Assembly: GCA_020720345.1 (NCBI GenBank)
Contig: DYOT01000017.1
Span: 1 to 14,236 of the forward strand
DNA from: Candidatus Caenarcanum sp.
GTDB lineage: Bacteria; Cyanobacteriota; Vampirovibrionia; Gastranaerophilales; UBA9971
Length of the DNA: 14,236 bases
Reading direction: 5' to 3'
In this document: positions 1-7,186 of the stretch, one piece after another
Layout: every line of letters starts with the position of its first letter
Numbering within the stretch: position 1 is the stretch's first letter
The notes under the pieces: generated by a model
Database searches by the model: none
Told to the model about the DNA's origin: nothing
What the model saw: the letters and a program-made list of their open reading frames with translations, nothing else
Translations under genes and position numbers: made by a program

Positions 1-59
1 ACTATACATCAAATAATATAGCATAAGCAGGCGGTGAATAAAATTTCCTTATTCTGAAT

Positions 60-515
60 TTATTTATGTTTTAACATTTTAAATAATTGCTGGTCGAATG
101 TGTTTGCAAATTTTTGCTTGTCTTTATTGCTGAAAGGTTTTGGTCCGCTGGTTTGAACTCCTGTATCCCTTAATTCAGACATAAAATTTCTTACAGAAAG
201 CCTTTCTCCTATATTATTTGGAGTGAAAAGAACTCCATGCACACTTATTACTATAATTCCCCTTGGAACTAGTATAGCCGCCAGAGGTATATCCTGAGTT
301 ATAACTATATCTTTATCTTCAGCATTATCAGCAATATATTCGTCAGCCACATCAGAGCCTTTAGACACCCTAACAGTAAATAGAAAAGGGGATTCAGGAA
401 TAGAGATGATTTTATTTGAAACAAATATTGTTTCAATTTGCCTCTTATGAGCGGCTTTTATAATAATATCTTTGATTTCACCCGGACAAGCATCCGCATC
501 AACCCATATTTTCAT
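60..515 (-). CDS. YaiI/YqxD family protein (DUF188, UPF0178)
   Basis: A 151-residue protein, the normal length for the YaiI/YqxD (DUF188) family, which has a PIN/NYN-like nuclease fold but no firmly assigned substrate. Visible family marks are the N-terminal strand ending in Asp-Ala-Asp-Ala-Cys-Pro (residues 6-11), acidic positions around Asp-56 and Asp-75 expected to hold a metal, the GERLSVRNFM stretch (103-112) and a Ser-Gly-Pro-Lys-Pro-Phe segment (123-128), usually TGGPKPF in relatives. No signal peptide or membrane segment is present, so it should be cytosolic. The ATG is the first possible start, and the family motif begins six residues later. Only a weak purine stretch lies upstream. 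It is divergent from the parvulin gene across 138 bases, and no terminator is visible after its stop. The family call is secure; the activity is unknown. Confidence 0.93.
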   Translation of the reverse strand: MKIWVDADACPGEIKDIIIKAAHKRQIETIFVSNKIISIPESPFLFTVRVSKGSDVADEYIADNAEDKDIVITQDIPLAAILVPRGIIVISVHGVLFTPNNIGERLSVRNFMSELRDTGVQTSGPKPFSNKDKQKFANTFDQQLFKMLKHK

Positions 516-653
516 TTATTTTTTAAATTTCTTATAATAATATTCATCATAACAAAAATTATTTATTTATTACTTAGTTGAATTTTAACTTTTTAACTTT
601 TGTAGTTAAATTAATTTAAACAGGTAAAATACATTTATTTAAGGAGAGTATAA

Positions 654-1058
654 ATGAAAATATTAAAATTATTAGGAATTTTTACCCTTGTTTTAACTAT
701 AAGCCTTTTTTGCTATAGTAAAAACTTAGAAGTTTACGCAAAAAATTGTAAAAATAAAGGTGGACAAATGAACAAAGAAATTACACAGGTAAAAGCAAGC
801 CATCTTCTTGTAAAAACACAAGAAGATGCTGAAAAAGTAAGAGCAGAAATCGTAGCAGGAAAAGATTTTGCTAAAGCGGCAAGCGAAGTATCTTTATGTC
901 CTTCAGGAGCTCAAGGCGGTGATCTTGGATATTTCGGAAAGGGTCAAATGGTTTCCGAATTTGAACAAGCTGCATTTAATCTTCCTGTGGGAGAAGTTTC
1001 ACAGCCTGTAAAAACACAATTTGGCTGGCATTTAATACAAGTTACTGCTACAAAATAA
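654..1058 (+). CDS. Exported parvulin-type peptidyl-prolyl isomerase (PpiC/SurA domain)
   Basis: A 134-residue rotamase of the parvulin family, which speeds cis-trans isomerisation of prolyl bonds during protein folding. Residues 1-20 are a signal-like segment (Lys-rich start, then a hydrophobic run LGIFTLVLTISLF). Signal peptidase could cut after Val-Tyr-Ala (27-29), giving a small periplasmic protein. Cys-20 is not in a good lipobox, so a lipoprotein is unlikely. The parvulin domain fills residues 43-134, with ASHLLVKT (48-55), the central GGDLGYFGKGQMV block and the closing FGWHLIQV strand. AAGGAGAG at 641-648 gives the ATG at 654 a strong ribosome site. A second in-frame ATG at 768 (Met-39) has its own AAAGGTGG site and would produce a cytosolic form consisting of the domain alone. 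The gene stands alone, with no partner chaperone gene beside it. Confidence 0.93.
   Translation: MKILKLLGIFTLVLTISLFCYSKNLEVYAKNCKNKGGQMNKEITQVKASHLLVKTQEDAEKVRAEIVAGKDFAKAASEVSLCPSGAQGGDLGYFGKGQMVSEFEQAAFNLPVGEVSQPVKTQFGWHLIQVTATK
756..763 (+). promoter_or_regulatory. Internal ribosome binding site for a second start in the parvulin gene
   Basis: AAAGGTGG lies 4 bases before an in-frame ATG (768-770, Met-39). Starting there removes exactly the signal segment and leaves a 96-residue stand-alone parvulin, a size known for cytosolic family members. Whether it is used is inference. Confidence 0.35.
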
Positions 1059-1121
1059 ATCAAAAATTGGATGAACAAAAAACCATAATAGTTTAATTTA
1101 AATTATATCCGGTTATACTAA

Positions 1122-1241
1122 AATGAGTTTGGTTTTCGGAAAACCGGCAAAGCCGGATTTTCCTTAAAGCCAGCACTCCTGCTTCGCATACTGCCTTTAT
1201 AAAATTCAAGAAAAATCCTAAATTTAATTTTGAGGCAGTAT
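1122..1241. repeat. Intergenic repeat element A with covarying terminal stem
   Basis: This non-coding block shares an ordered set of sequence pieces with element B (4135-4380): AATGAGTT at the left edge, then GAAAAC.GGCAAA, GGCAAAGCC.GATTTTC, CAGCAC.CCT and CTTCGCATAC. It closes with an inverted repeat, ATACTGCCT (1188-1196) against AGGCAGTAT (1233-1241). The corresponding arms in B differ in sequence but still pair. The right arm also forms a perfect TATAAT (1239-1244) without a good -35 partner. The element ends 125 bases before the next gene. The remaining intergenic bases (1059-1121 and 1242-1366) show nothing beyond AT-rich DNA and the next gene's leader. Confidence 0.55.
1138..1163. other. 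GC-rich hairpin inside element A
   Basis: CCGGC-AAA-GCCGG forms a 5-bp GC stem. It extends outward by GGAAAA against TTTTCC with one bulged base, giving an 11-bp stem. A competing palindrome, GGTTTTC/GAAAACC (1131-1145), overlaps its left arm. It could act as a weak terminator for either direction, but no clear T-run follows on the plus strand. Confidence 0.45.
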
Positions 1242-1366
1242 AATTATATTATTAAACAATACTATTTTCTTCTATTGTTCTTATATATTATTTTTTTTTA
1301 AAAATTTTGGCAATTTTTTCTATGTTCTGTTTTTTATATATATAAGGGAATAAATTAAGGAAAGTT

Positions 1367-3490
1367 ATGTCAGAATTTTTTGAAAGTTTAAGCGGTGTAA
1401 AACAAAACTGGAACCCATACAAAAAATGGGACAAGGAGCGCGACAAAAAAGAAGCTCAAAGAAAAGAGCTGCACAAAAAAGTCCCTGCTTCAAAAGAAGA
1501 AATTGAGCATGCCAAAAATTACGGAAACATGCTTATTAATGCCATTAACGTAATGGATGAATATTCAGAAGACAAGTCTCAGGACATGGAGCTTGCTGTA
1601 CAATCTGTTGCAGGAATTCCTACTGAAATAGGCGGCATTGCCGGAATGGGTGCAGGTGGATTTTTAATGAAAAAAGTTAAAAATCCTAAACAGTTCCTGT
1701 TTGTAAACCCTTTAACTATGAGTATGCTGGGTGGAGTTCTCGGATTTATACCCGCTAGCCTTTGGGGGACAAAAGTTCAGGTCTGGGCATCAAAAGTTGC
1801 TCGTTTTCAGGCAAGGGAAAAAGAACTGAAAGATCCGCAAAACTTTGTTATTTATAACACAGAGCAACTTAACGAAGCGAAAAAGATTGCCAAAACTCTG
1901 CCTAAAGAAGAAGAAGACGGCATTTTAACAAAAATGATAACAAAAAATGAAACCGTAGAGATGATGGCGACTGTTAAGTCTGTTAATGAAGATAAAAAAG
2001 CCCATAAAAGATGGTATAAACAATATCTTGAAGAAGAAAAACAACTTAAAGCTTCCTATAAAGACGGCATCCCCGCTGAAAAACTGGCTAAAACAAAAGC
2101 AGACCAAGAAATTATTACAAATACAGTCAAAAAGATAAATGAAACAGCAGAAGAATACTCCGAAGACATGGAAGCCGCAACAAATACCGCAGGAACAATG
2201 TTTTCTGTATTCGGTGGAGCAATAGTCGGAGTTGCGACTCATTTTGTATTAAAAGGTCTGGAAAAAGCAAAAGTCATCGCAAAAGACGGATTTTTAAACA
2301 AAGCTAAAGGATCTGTGTCAACTTACGGAGGGTTTTTTGCTCTTATTGCAATGCAAATATATTTTGTTTCCCTACAGAAAGATGCCGCTAGAGTGGGCAG
2401 ACACAAAGCAAAACAGGAATTAATGTCCGATCCTAAGAATTTCATACACTATGATGAAAAACAAATAGAATCCGTTAAGGATGTTAGAGCAAAAAATGCC
2501 AAAAGAGGCTTCCTGACGAGGCTAATTTCTTCCCCTATGGATTTATTTAATTTTGTTAAAGACAAACGAGCTTATGACAAGTATAAAAAGACACAGGGCA
2601 AGGAAGAAAAACGCTTTAGGGAAGCCTTAAAGCAAGTTAAACCAACAGATGAGCAGCTAACGGAAGCAAAAAATATTCAGGTAAAAGTCTTTAATTCCTT
2701 TGAAAAACAGGATCAAATGACAGAAAAATATTCCGAGAATATTGAAGCAGTAACTGATATAGCCAACCAATCACTCCCATTCGTGTCAGTGCTTGGTGGT
2801 TCAGGTATACTTTACGGATTAGCTAGCTACCTCGAACACAAAGTCAAAGGCAAATCCATGGGAGAAATTCAAGAATATTTAAATAATAAAATAGACAAAA
2901 TTAAGAATATAAAAATTATGCCTGAAAGAGCAAAGAACTTTTTTGTCGAACTTAAAAAGGATATATTTAATATTCCTATTGATGCGTTAAATCGTAAAAT
3001 TAAAAAAACAGAAGGCATCGAAAGTCCTGATGAATTAGTAAAAAATCTGGATGAACTTTCAAAGGGCATTAATAAAGACAGCATTAGTAAAATAATAAAT
3101 AATGCCGATGTTGCTAAATTAAAAGATGTTAAAGTCGAAAAAGGAGATTTACTTAAAGCAGCATTTAAAAAGCCAAGAATTTTGACAGCGGTGTTTGGTA
3201 TAGCAGCCCCGTTATTGCTCGGATATGTAGGAATAATCTATGCGATACAACGTTTTTACACAGCTATCCAAAAGCGTGCAGGCAAAATCGGAATGATGAA
3301 AGCCATGCAGGAGCTTGAAAACCCTAGATATTTCGTGGACAAATTTGATAATGGTAAAACACAGTCTGCCGCTCCTGCTCCAGCTATTCAGGCAACTCAG
3401 CAGCAGATACAAACCCAAACCGCAAATAATCCACTGGCAAAAAGCTGGCTTGAAAAAATTCAGCAGCAAAGAACACAAGTATCAGCTTAG
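1367..3490 (+). CDS. Unknown membrane-associated protein with three repeated modules
   Basis: I do not recognise this 707-residue protein. Three copies of one module can be traced. Each opens with a helical stretch ending in Tyr-Ser-Glu-Asp/Asn (Tyr-66, Tyr-264, Tyr-455), passes through Gly/Ala-rich hydrophobic segments (about 82-102 and 112-134; 273-296 and 317-336; 468-488 and 603-628), and closes with a basic helix plus an (Asp/Asn)-Pro-x-x-Phe mark (156-160, 355-359, 652-656). Tyr-to-Pro spacing is 91, 92 and 198 residues, because module three holds an extra region of roughly 110 residues (490-600). Linkers of charged, probably coiled-coil helices join the modules. The first 40 residues are highly charged with no signal peptide, and the C-terminal tail (663-707) is rich in Gln, Ala and Thr. 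The start has AAGGAAAG nearby. Attachment to or insertion into a membrane is inferred from the hydrophobic segments; the topology is uncertain. Confidence 0.85.
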   Translation: MSEFFESLSGVKQNWNPYKKWDKERDKKEAQRKELHKKVPASKEEIEHAKNYGNMLINAINVMDEYSEDKSQDMELAVQSVAGIPTEIGGIAGMGAGGFLMKKVKNPKQFLFVNPLTMSMLGGVLGFIPASLWGTKVQVWASKVARFQAREKELKDPQNFVIYNTEQLNEAKKIAKTLPKEEEDGILTKMITKNETVEMMATVKSVNEDKKAHKRWYKQYLEEEKQLKASYKDGIPAEKLAKTKADQEIITNTVKKINETAEEYSEDMEAATNTAGTMFSVFGGAIVGVATHFVLKGLEKAKVIAKDGFLNKAKGSVSTYGGFFALIAMQIYFVSLQKDAARVGRHKAKQELMSDPKNFIHYDEKQIESVKDVRAKNAKRGFLTRLISSPMDLFNFVKDKRAYDKYKKTQGKEEKRFREALKQVKPTDEQLTEAKNIQVKVFNSFEKQDQMTEKYSENIEAVTDIANQSLPFVSVLGGSGILYGLASYLEHKVKGKSMGEIQEYLNNKIDKIKNIKIMPERAKNFFVELKKDIFNIPIDALNRKIKKTEGIESPDELVKNLDELSKGINKDSISKIINNADVAKLKDVKVEKGDLLKAAFKKPRILTAVFGIAAPLLLGYVGIIYAIQRFYTAIQKRAGKIGMMKAMQELENPRYFVDKFDNGKTQSAAPAPAIQATQQQIQTQTANNPLAKSWLEKIQQQRTQVSA

Positions 3491-3515
3491 AAGATTGTTA
3501 AAACCTGAAAGGCTG

Positions 3516-3540
3516 GCAAAGCACGATCTTTGCTGCTTTT
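3516..3540 (+). terminator. Weak candidate terminator after the 707-residue gene
   Basis: GCAAAG (3516-3521) pairs with CTTTGC (3528-3533) around a 6-base loop, 26 bases past the stop codon, and is followed by TGCTTTT. The stem is short and the T-run is interrupted, so termination is only possible. Confidence 0.35.
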
Positions 3541-3576
3541 AACTCCGCAGTCCTTAAGCGAGCCTGTATTGCTTGT

Positions 3577-3807
3577 CTACGTAGCTTTTGTATTTTTTAA
3601 CCTGACAGGCTCTTCGTTCTTTTTCTTGCAAACTTTTGAGAAAACTTCCTCGAAGCTCTCAATAGGAGTGAAAGAAAATCCGCATTCTTCCGCAATTATT
3701 CCGCCCATCATAAAGATTTCTTCCTGCGGATAAGTCCTGCAAAGAAGAGCTCTTCTGTTGTACGCTGTGCACTTTCCAGTTTCAGGATCAAGTTTTTTCC
3801 AGTAATC
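3577..3807 (-). pseudogene. Fragment resembling the C-terminal half of a YkgJ-type cysteine-cluster protein
   Basis: An open frame of 76 residues with no start codon of its own. It begins in frame +1 relative to the end of the DUF386 fragment and overlaps its last codons. It reads Asp-Tyr-Trp-Lys-Lys-Leu-Asp-Pro, then Gly-Lys-Cys-Thr-Ala-Tyr-Asn-Arg-Arg and Leu-Cys-Arg-Thr-Tyr-Pro. This matches the end of YkgJ-family (putative zinc/iron-chelating) proteins, where a Cys-x-x-Tyr-x-x-Arg-Pro-x-x-Cys-Arg-x-Tyr-Pro pattern is usual. A further Cys lies at residue 42 of the fragment. The N-terminal cysteine cluster typical of the family is absent because DUF386 sequence sits in its place. I read it as the surviving tail of a gene joined by deletion to the DUF386 remnant. 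The YkgJ assignment rests on one motif and is moderate. Confidence 0.5.
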
Positions 3808-4060
3808 CCCAGCCTATTTTTTCTTTGCCTTTTATTACGCATTGAATATCAATGTATTTTTTATGAGCTTCCCATTTACCTTCCGACTGAGATTTTGTCT
3901 GGTAATCCTGAACAATTGCGTAAATATTATCGCCGTCAATCTCATATCTGCCGTTTTCAAGGGCATTCAAATCTGTATTTTCAATATATTTAAGGGCTGT
4001 TTCCATCCTTTCATCAAGGTCATATAATTCTTCAGCTTCATTTATTTTAACAATTATCAT
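3788..4060 (-). pseudogene. Truncated YhcH/YjgK/YiaL family gene (DUF386), N-terminal part
   Basis: The 90-residue frame matches the first half of the YhcH/YjgK/YiaL family, cupin-fold proteins near sugar-acid and sialic-acid catabolism genes, usually about 150 residues. Recognisable parts are the Asn-Gly-Arg-Tyr-Glu-Ile-Asp-Gly segment, the VQDYQTKS strand, and Glu-Ala-His-Lys-Lys-Tyr-Ile-Asp-Ile-Gln (68-77), which carries a probable metal ligand. After Lys-Ile-Gly-Trp-Gly-Leu-Leu-Glu-Lys the frame stops. The expected second half, with its Tyr-Asp-Glu segment and remaining cupin strands, is missing and replaced by an unrelated frame. The ATG has a good AAGAGAG site (about 4067-4073). A stable active product is unlikely. 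A run of six A at the junction means a single-base error could also fuse the two frames. Confidence 0.75.
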
Positions 4061-4134
4061 AAATCTCTCTTATTATTTAAAATATTATTTACATTAGGTA
4101 ATTTTATCTGATAAATAATATTTTAAAACTGTTT

Positions 4135-4380
4135 TAGAATAGAATGAGTTAGTTCTCTCGAAAACTGGCAAATGTGTTTTAAAAGCTTCCAAAGCGGCAA
4201 AGCCCCTTTTCAGCTTTTGCATCACCTGCTTCGCTAGGCAAAGCCAGATTTTCAAGAAAACAGCACCTCCTTCTTTTCCTGACATTTAGTCAGAAAAAGT
4301 GGAGTCCTTCGCTTCGCATACCGATTTTACAAAAAATAATTTTATTTAACGATTACTTTTTTGAATCGGTATAGAATAGA
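4135..4380. repeat. Intergenic repeat element B, flanked by a 9-bp direct repeat
   Basis: This is a longer relative of element A. Shared pieces appear in the same order, separated by extra sequence: AATGAGTT (4143-4150), GAAAAC.GGCAAA, GGCAAAGCC (4196-4204 and again 4237-4245), GATTTTC, CAGCAC.CCT and CTTCGCATAC. An internal hairpin CTGAC/GTCAG lies at 4279-4293. The terminal inverted repeat is ATACCGATT (4318-4326) with AATCGGTAT (4364-4372). The 9-mer TAGAATAGA occurs at both edges (4135-4143 and 4372-4380), as a target duplication would. A 63-codon minus-strand frame across the element shows no protein-like conservation and is not called. The gap from 4381 to the next gene holds only AT-rich leader sequence. 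Confidence 0.55.
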
Positions 4381-4465
4381 TTTTTTTCATTTAATTATGT
4401 TCCTGTTAAGATTTTATATATAGCAGATTAGTCAATATTTTATTAAAGTGAGGCAGATTTTATAA

Positions 4466-6265
4466 ATGAACAGCAATAACCATATCTTAAAATTGAGGAA
4501 TATAGCAATAATAGCACACGTTGATCATGGCAAAACAACTTTAGTTGATTGTATGTTAAAGCAAAGCGGTGCTTTTAGAGATAATGAAGTAGTACAAGAA
4601 AGAGTTATGGACTCTAACGACCTCGAAAGAGAAAGAGGCATAACGATTCTAGCTAAAAATCTGTGTATTAACTACGAAGACTACATAATAAATGTTGTAG
4701 ATACTCCGGGACATGCTGATTTTGGCGGAGAAGTCGAACGGGTGCTGAGCATGGTGGATGGAGCACTGTTAATAGTTGATGCGGCAGAAGGTCCCATGCC
4801 TCAAACACGTTTTGTTCTTTCCAAAGCTCTTGAGTTAGGCTTAAAAATCCTTGTTGTAATTAATAAAATCGATAGACAGGGAGCAGACCCTCATCTGGCG
4901 TTAGATAAAGTATTTGAGTTGTTTCTCGAGCTGACCGATAACGATGAACATCATGATTTTCCTGTAGTTTATACAAGCGCGACTCAGGGAATTGCAAAAA
5001 ATGAAATAGAAGATGAAGGCATCGACTTTAAACCCATATTTGATGCAATTATAAAAAACATAAAACCTCCCAAAGGGAAAGTTAATAGCAACTTGCAATT
5101 TCAGGTAACAACTCTTGATTATAATGATTATATCGGAAGAATTGGTATAGGAAGAATTCTCAACGGCAAACTGGAAAACAACCAGCAAGTCAGTTTGATA
5201 AACAGAAACGGTGACGTCAGCAGAGGTAAAATATTTAAAATTATCGGATTTAACGGTCTTGAAAGAACTTATCTGGACGTTGCATATGCTGGAGATATCA
5301 TCGGAATTGCAGGATTTCCAGATATTCAAATTGGCGAAACAATTTCTACTATAGAAAACCCGGAACCATTGCCTTTAATCAACATTGATGAACCCACATT
5401 GCAGATGAATTTTTCTGTTAATGATTCTCCATTTGCAGGACAGGAAGGTAAATTTATTACTTCCCGCCAAATCAAGAAAAGACTTTATCAGGAATTGGAA
5501 AAAAATGTCAGCTTAAGAGTTGAAGATACTGATAGTACAGAAATTTTTAAGGTTAGCGGACGTGGCGAGCTTCATCTTGGTATCCTTATAGAAACTATGA
5601 GGCGTGAAGGATTTGAATTTCAGGTAAGTAAGCCTGAAGTAATTTTTAAAACCATTAATGATGTTGAACATGAACCCTATGAAACTTTGCTTGTTGATGT
5701 TCCTGATGAATTTGCAGGAAGCTGCATAGAAAAACTCGCATGGTGCAAAGCAGAAATGCTTGATATGATTTCCAATGGAGTGCGCACAAATATGAAATTT
5801 TGCGTTCCTGCAAGAGGTTTAATCGGCTTAAGAGGGGAATTTATAAGAATGACCAGAGGCGCAGGAATTATGTACCATAATTTCGATTCTTATAAACCGC
5901 TGGCAGGAGATATTCAAAAACAAAGAAATGGATCACTGATTGCCTTTGAAGACGGTGAAGCAATTCCGTATGCTCTTCAGCAATTTGAAGATAGAGGAAT
6001 TTTCTTTGTAAAACCAAAAACAAAAGTTTATCGCGGGATGATTGTTGGAGAGCATAACAGACCACAGGATATACTAATTAATGTGTGCAAGACGAAAAGG
6101 CTTACCAATATGAGGAGCGCGACAAGCGATTTATTGGTTACACTTTCATCTCCACGGCAAATGTCTCTTGAGGATTGTCTTGAATATATTGCAGATGACG
6201 AATTATTGGAAATAACACCTGAAAATTATCGTATAAGAAAAGCCGCATGGGTAAAATTAAAATAA
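4466..6265 (+). CDS. typA: Ribosome-associated GTPase TypA/BipA
   Basis: A 599-residue translational GTPase, the normal length for TypA/BipA. It binds the ribosome and helps 50S assembly and growth under stress or cold. G1 is Ala-His-Val-Asp-His-Gly-Lys-Thr (17-24), switch I contains Arg-Gly-Ile-Thr (57-60), G3 is Asp-Thr-Pro-Gly-His (79-83) and G4 is Asn-Lys-Ile-Asp (133-136). Domain II follows from about 205, then the EF-G-like domains and the TypA-specific C-terminal part with Arg-Gly-Leu-Ile-Gly-Leu-Arg-Gly-Glu-Phe. The GRGELHLGILIETMRREGFE block separates it from LepA and EF-G. The ATG sits about 12 bases after AAAGTGAGG, a rather long spacing, but the alignment with the family starts immediately. 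It is the first gene of the plus-strand cell-wall run; the phosphoesterase begins 4 bases after its stop. Confidence 0.97.
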   Translation: MNSNNHILKLRNIAIIAHVDHGKTTLVDCMLKQSGAFRDNEVVQERVMDSNDLERERGITILAKNLCINYEDYIINVVDTPGHADFGGEVERVLSMVDGALLIVDAAEGPMPQTRFVLSKALELGLKILVVINKIDRQGADPHLALDKVFELFLELTDNDEHHDFPVVYTSATQGIAKNEIEDEGIDFKPIFDAIIKNIKPPKGKVNSNLQFQVTTLDYNDYIGRIGIGRILNGKLENNQQVSLINRNGDVSRGKIFKIIGFNGLERTYLDVAYAGDIIGIAGFPDIQIGETISTIENPEPLPLINIDEPTLQMNFSVNDSPFAGQEGKFITSRQIKKRLYQELEKNVSLRVEDTDSTEIFKVSGRGELHLGILIETMRREGFEFQVSKPEVIFKTINDVEHEPYETLLVDVPDEFAGSCIEKLAWCKAEMLDMISNGVRTNMKFCVPARGLIGLRGEFIRMTRGAGIMYHNFDSYKPLAGDIQKQRNGSLIAFEDGEAIPYALQQFEDRGIFFVKPKTKVYRGMIVGEHNRPQDILINVCKTKRLTNMRSATSDLLVTLSSPRQMSLEDCLEYIADDELLEITPENYRIRKAAWVKLK

Positions 6266-6269
6266 AAAA

Positions 6270-7109
6270 ATGAGTATATTGCGTAAATTCCTTATAATTT
6301 TTTTATTAGGACTGCTTGTATTAACAGCAAATCAGGCAATCTTTATAGAACCTGACCAGTTAATTGTGAAAAGAGTCAGTTTAACAGTACCTCACTGGGA
6401 TGATAAGCTCGAAAATGCTAAATTTATTATATTAGCCGATATTCATGCCGGTGCGCCATTTATTGATAGAAAAAAATTAAAAGAAATTGTAAATATAGTC
6501 AATAAAGAGAAGCCTGATTTTATATTTTTGCTTGGAGATTATTTAATAAAAAATGTATTAGGCGGAAACTCTATCAAAGCTGAAATAATAGCTGAAGAAC
6601 TTGGCAAATTAAAGGCAAGTAAAAAAATAATTGCCGTACTTGGAAATCATGACTGGTGGTGTGGCGGAGAAGAAGTATGGCAAAGTTTTGAAAAAGCCAA
6701 TATAGTCGTACTGGAAAATAATTCAATAAAAGTAAATTATAATAATAAATCGTTCTGGGTGTCAGGACTAGCCGATTTAGTAACAAGAAAGCCTGATTTA
6801 AACAAAACTTTTAAAGATATTAAAGATAAAGACCCAATAATATTACTTACTCATGTTCCTGATATGTTTCCCTCTATTCCGCAAAAAGTTTCACTTACTC
6901 TGGCAGGGCACACTCATGGCGGACAGGTAACTTTGCCTTTCGTGGGAAGCCTTATTGTTCCATCTGAATACGGTCAAAGATATGCCGAAGGACACATAGT
7001 TGAAAATGATAAACATCTATTTGTAAGCTCGGGGATAGGAACAAGTATTCTGCCTGTAAGACTGGGAAATCCGCCTGAAATTGTTGTTTTAACTTTAAAA
7101 AATAAATAA
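6270..7109 (+). CDS. Membrane-anchored calcineurin-like phosphoesterase (YkuE/LpxG type)
   Basis: A 279-residue metallophosphoesterase with an N-terminal membrane anchor (residues 7-22, uncleaved by appearance). The full metal-binding series is present: Asp-x-His (57-59), Gly-Asp (89-90), Gly-Asn-His-Asp (125-128), His-195 and Gly-His-Thr-His-Gly-Gly (213-218), so an active di-metal site is expected. This subgroup includes B. subtilis YkuE, E. coli YaeI and chlamydial LpxG. LpxG cleaves UDP-2,3-diacylglucosamine in lipid A synthesis, and that role is possible here for a Gram-negative cell but cannot be told from sequence alone. The ATG lies 4 bases after the typA stop with no clear Shine-Dalgarno sequence, suggesting translational coupling. 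Seventy-seven bases separate it from murD. Confidence 0.9.
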   Translation: MSILRKFLIIFLLGLLVLTANQAIFIEPDQLIVKRVSLTVPHWDDKLENAKFIILADIHAGAPFIDRKKLKEIVNIVNKEKPDFIFLLGDYLIKNVLGGNSIKAEIIAEELGKLKASKKIIAVLGNHDWWCGGEEVWQSFEKANIVVLENNSIKVNYNNKSFWVSGLADLVTRKPDLNKTFKDIKDKDPIILLTHVPDMFPSIPQKVSLTLAGHTHGGQVTLPFVGSLIVPSEYGQRYAEGHIVENDKHLFVSSGIGTSILPVRLGNPPEIVVLTLKNK

Positions 7110-7186
7110 AAATAAAATTTAATAAAGCGTTCAAAAATATTCCGGTTGTTGGTAAAATTTAATCAATAGCCGAAAGAAAAATTAAA

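Noticed and set aside
1239..1244. Perfect TATAAT as promoter of the 707-residue gene
   Set aside because: No -35-like hexamer lies 16-18 bases upstream, and the bases are part of the terminal stem of element A.
3530..3733. A 67-codon plus-strand frame
   Set aside because: It is antisense to the YkgJ-like fragment, whose motif-bearing frame explains the sequence better.
3791..3808. Programmed frameshift at the A-run between the DUF386 and YkgJ-like frames
   Set aside because: The run is not in the phase of a -1 slippery heptamer, the needed shift is +1, and the two parts look like halves of unrelated proteins, so a deletion joint is more likely.
4094..4285. A 63-codon minus-strand frame
   Set aside because: It lies across repeat element B, and its similarity to element A is at the DNA level; no ribosome site or protein-like pattern supports it.
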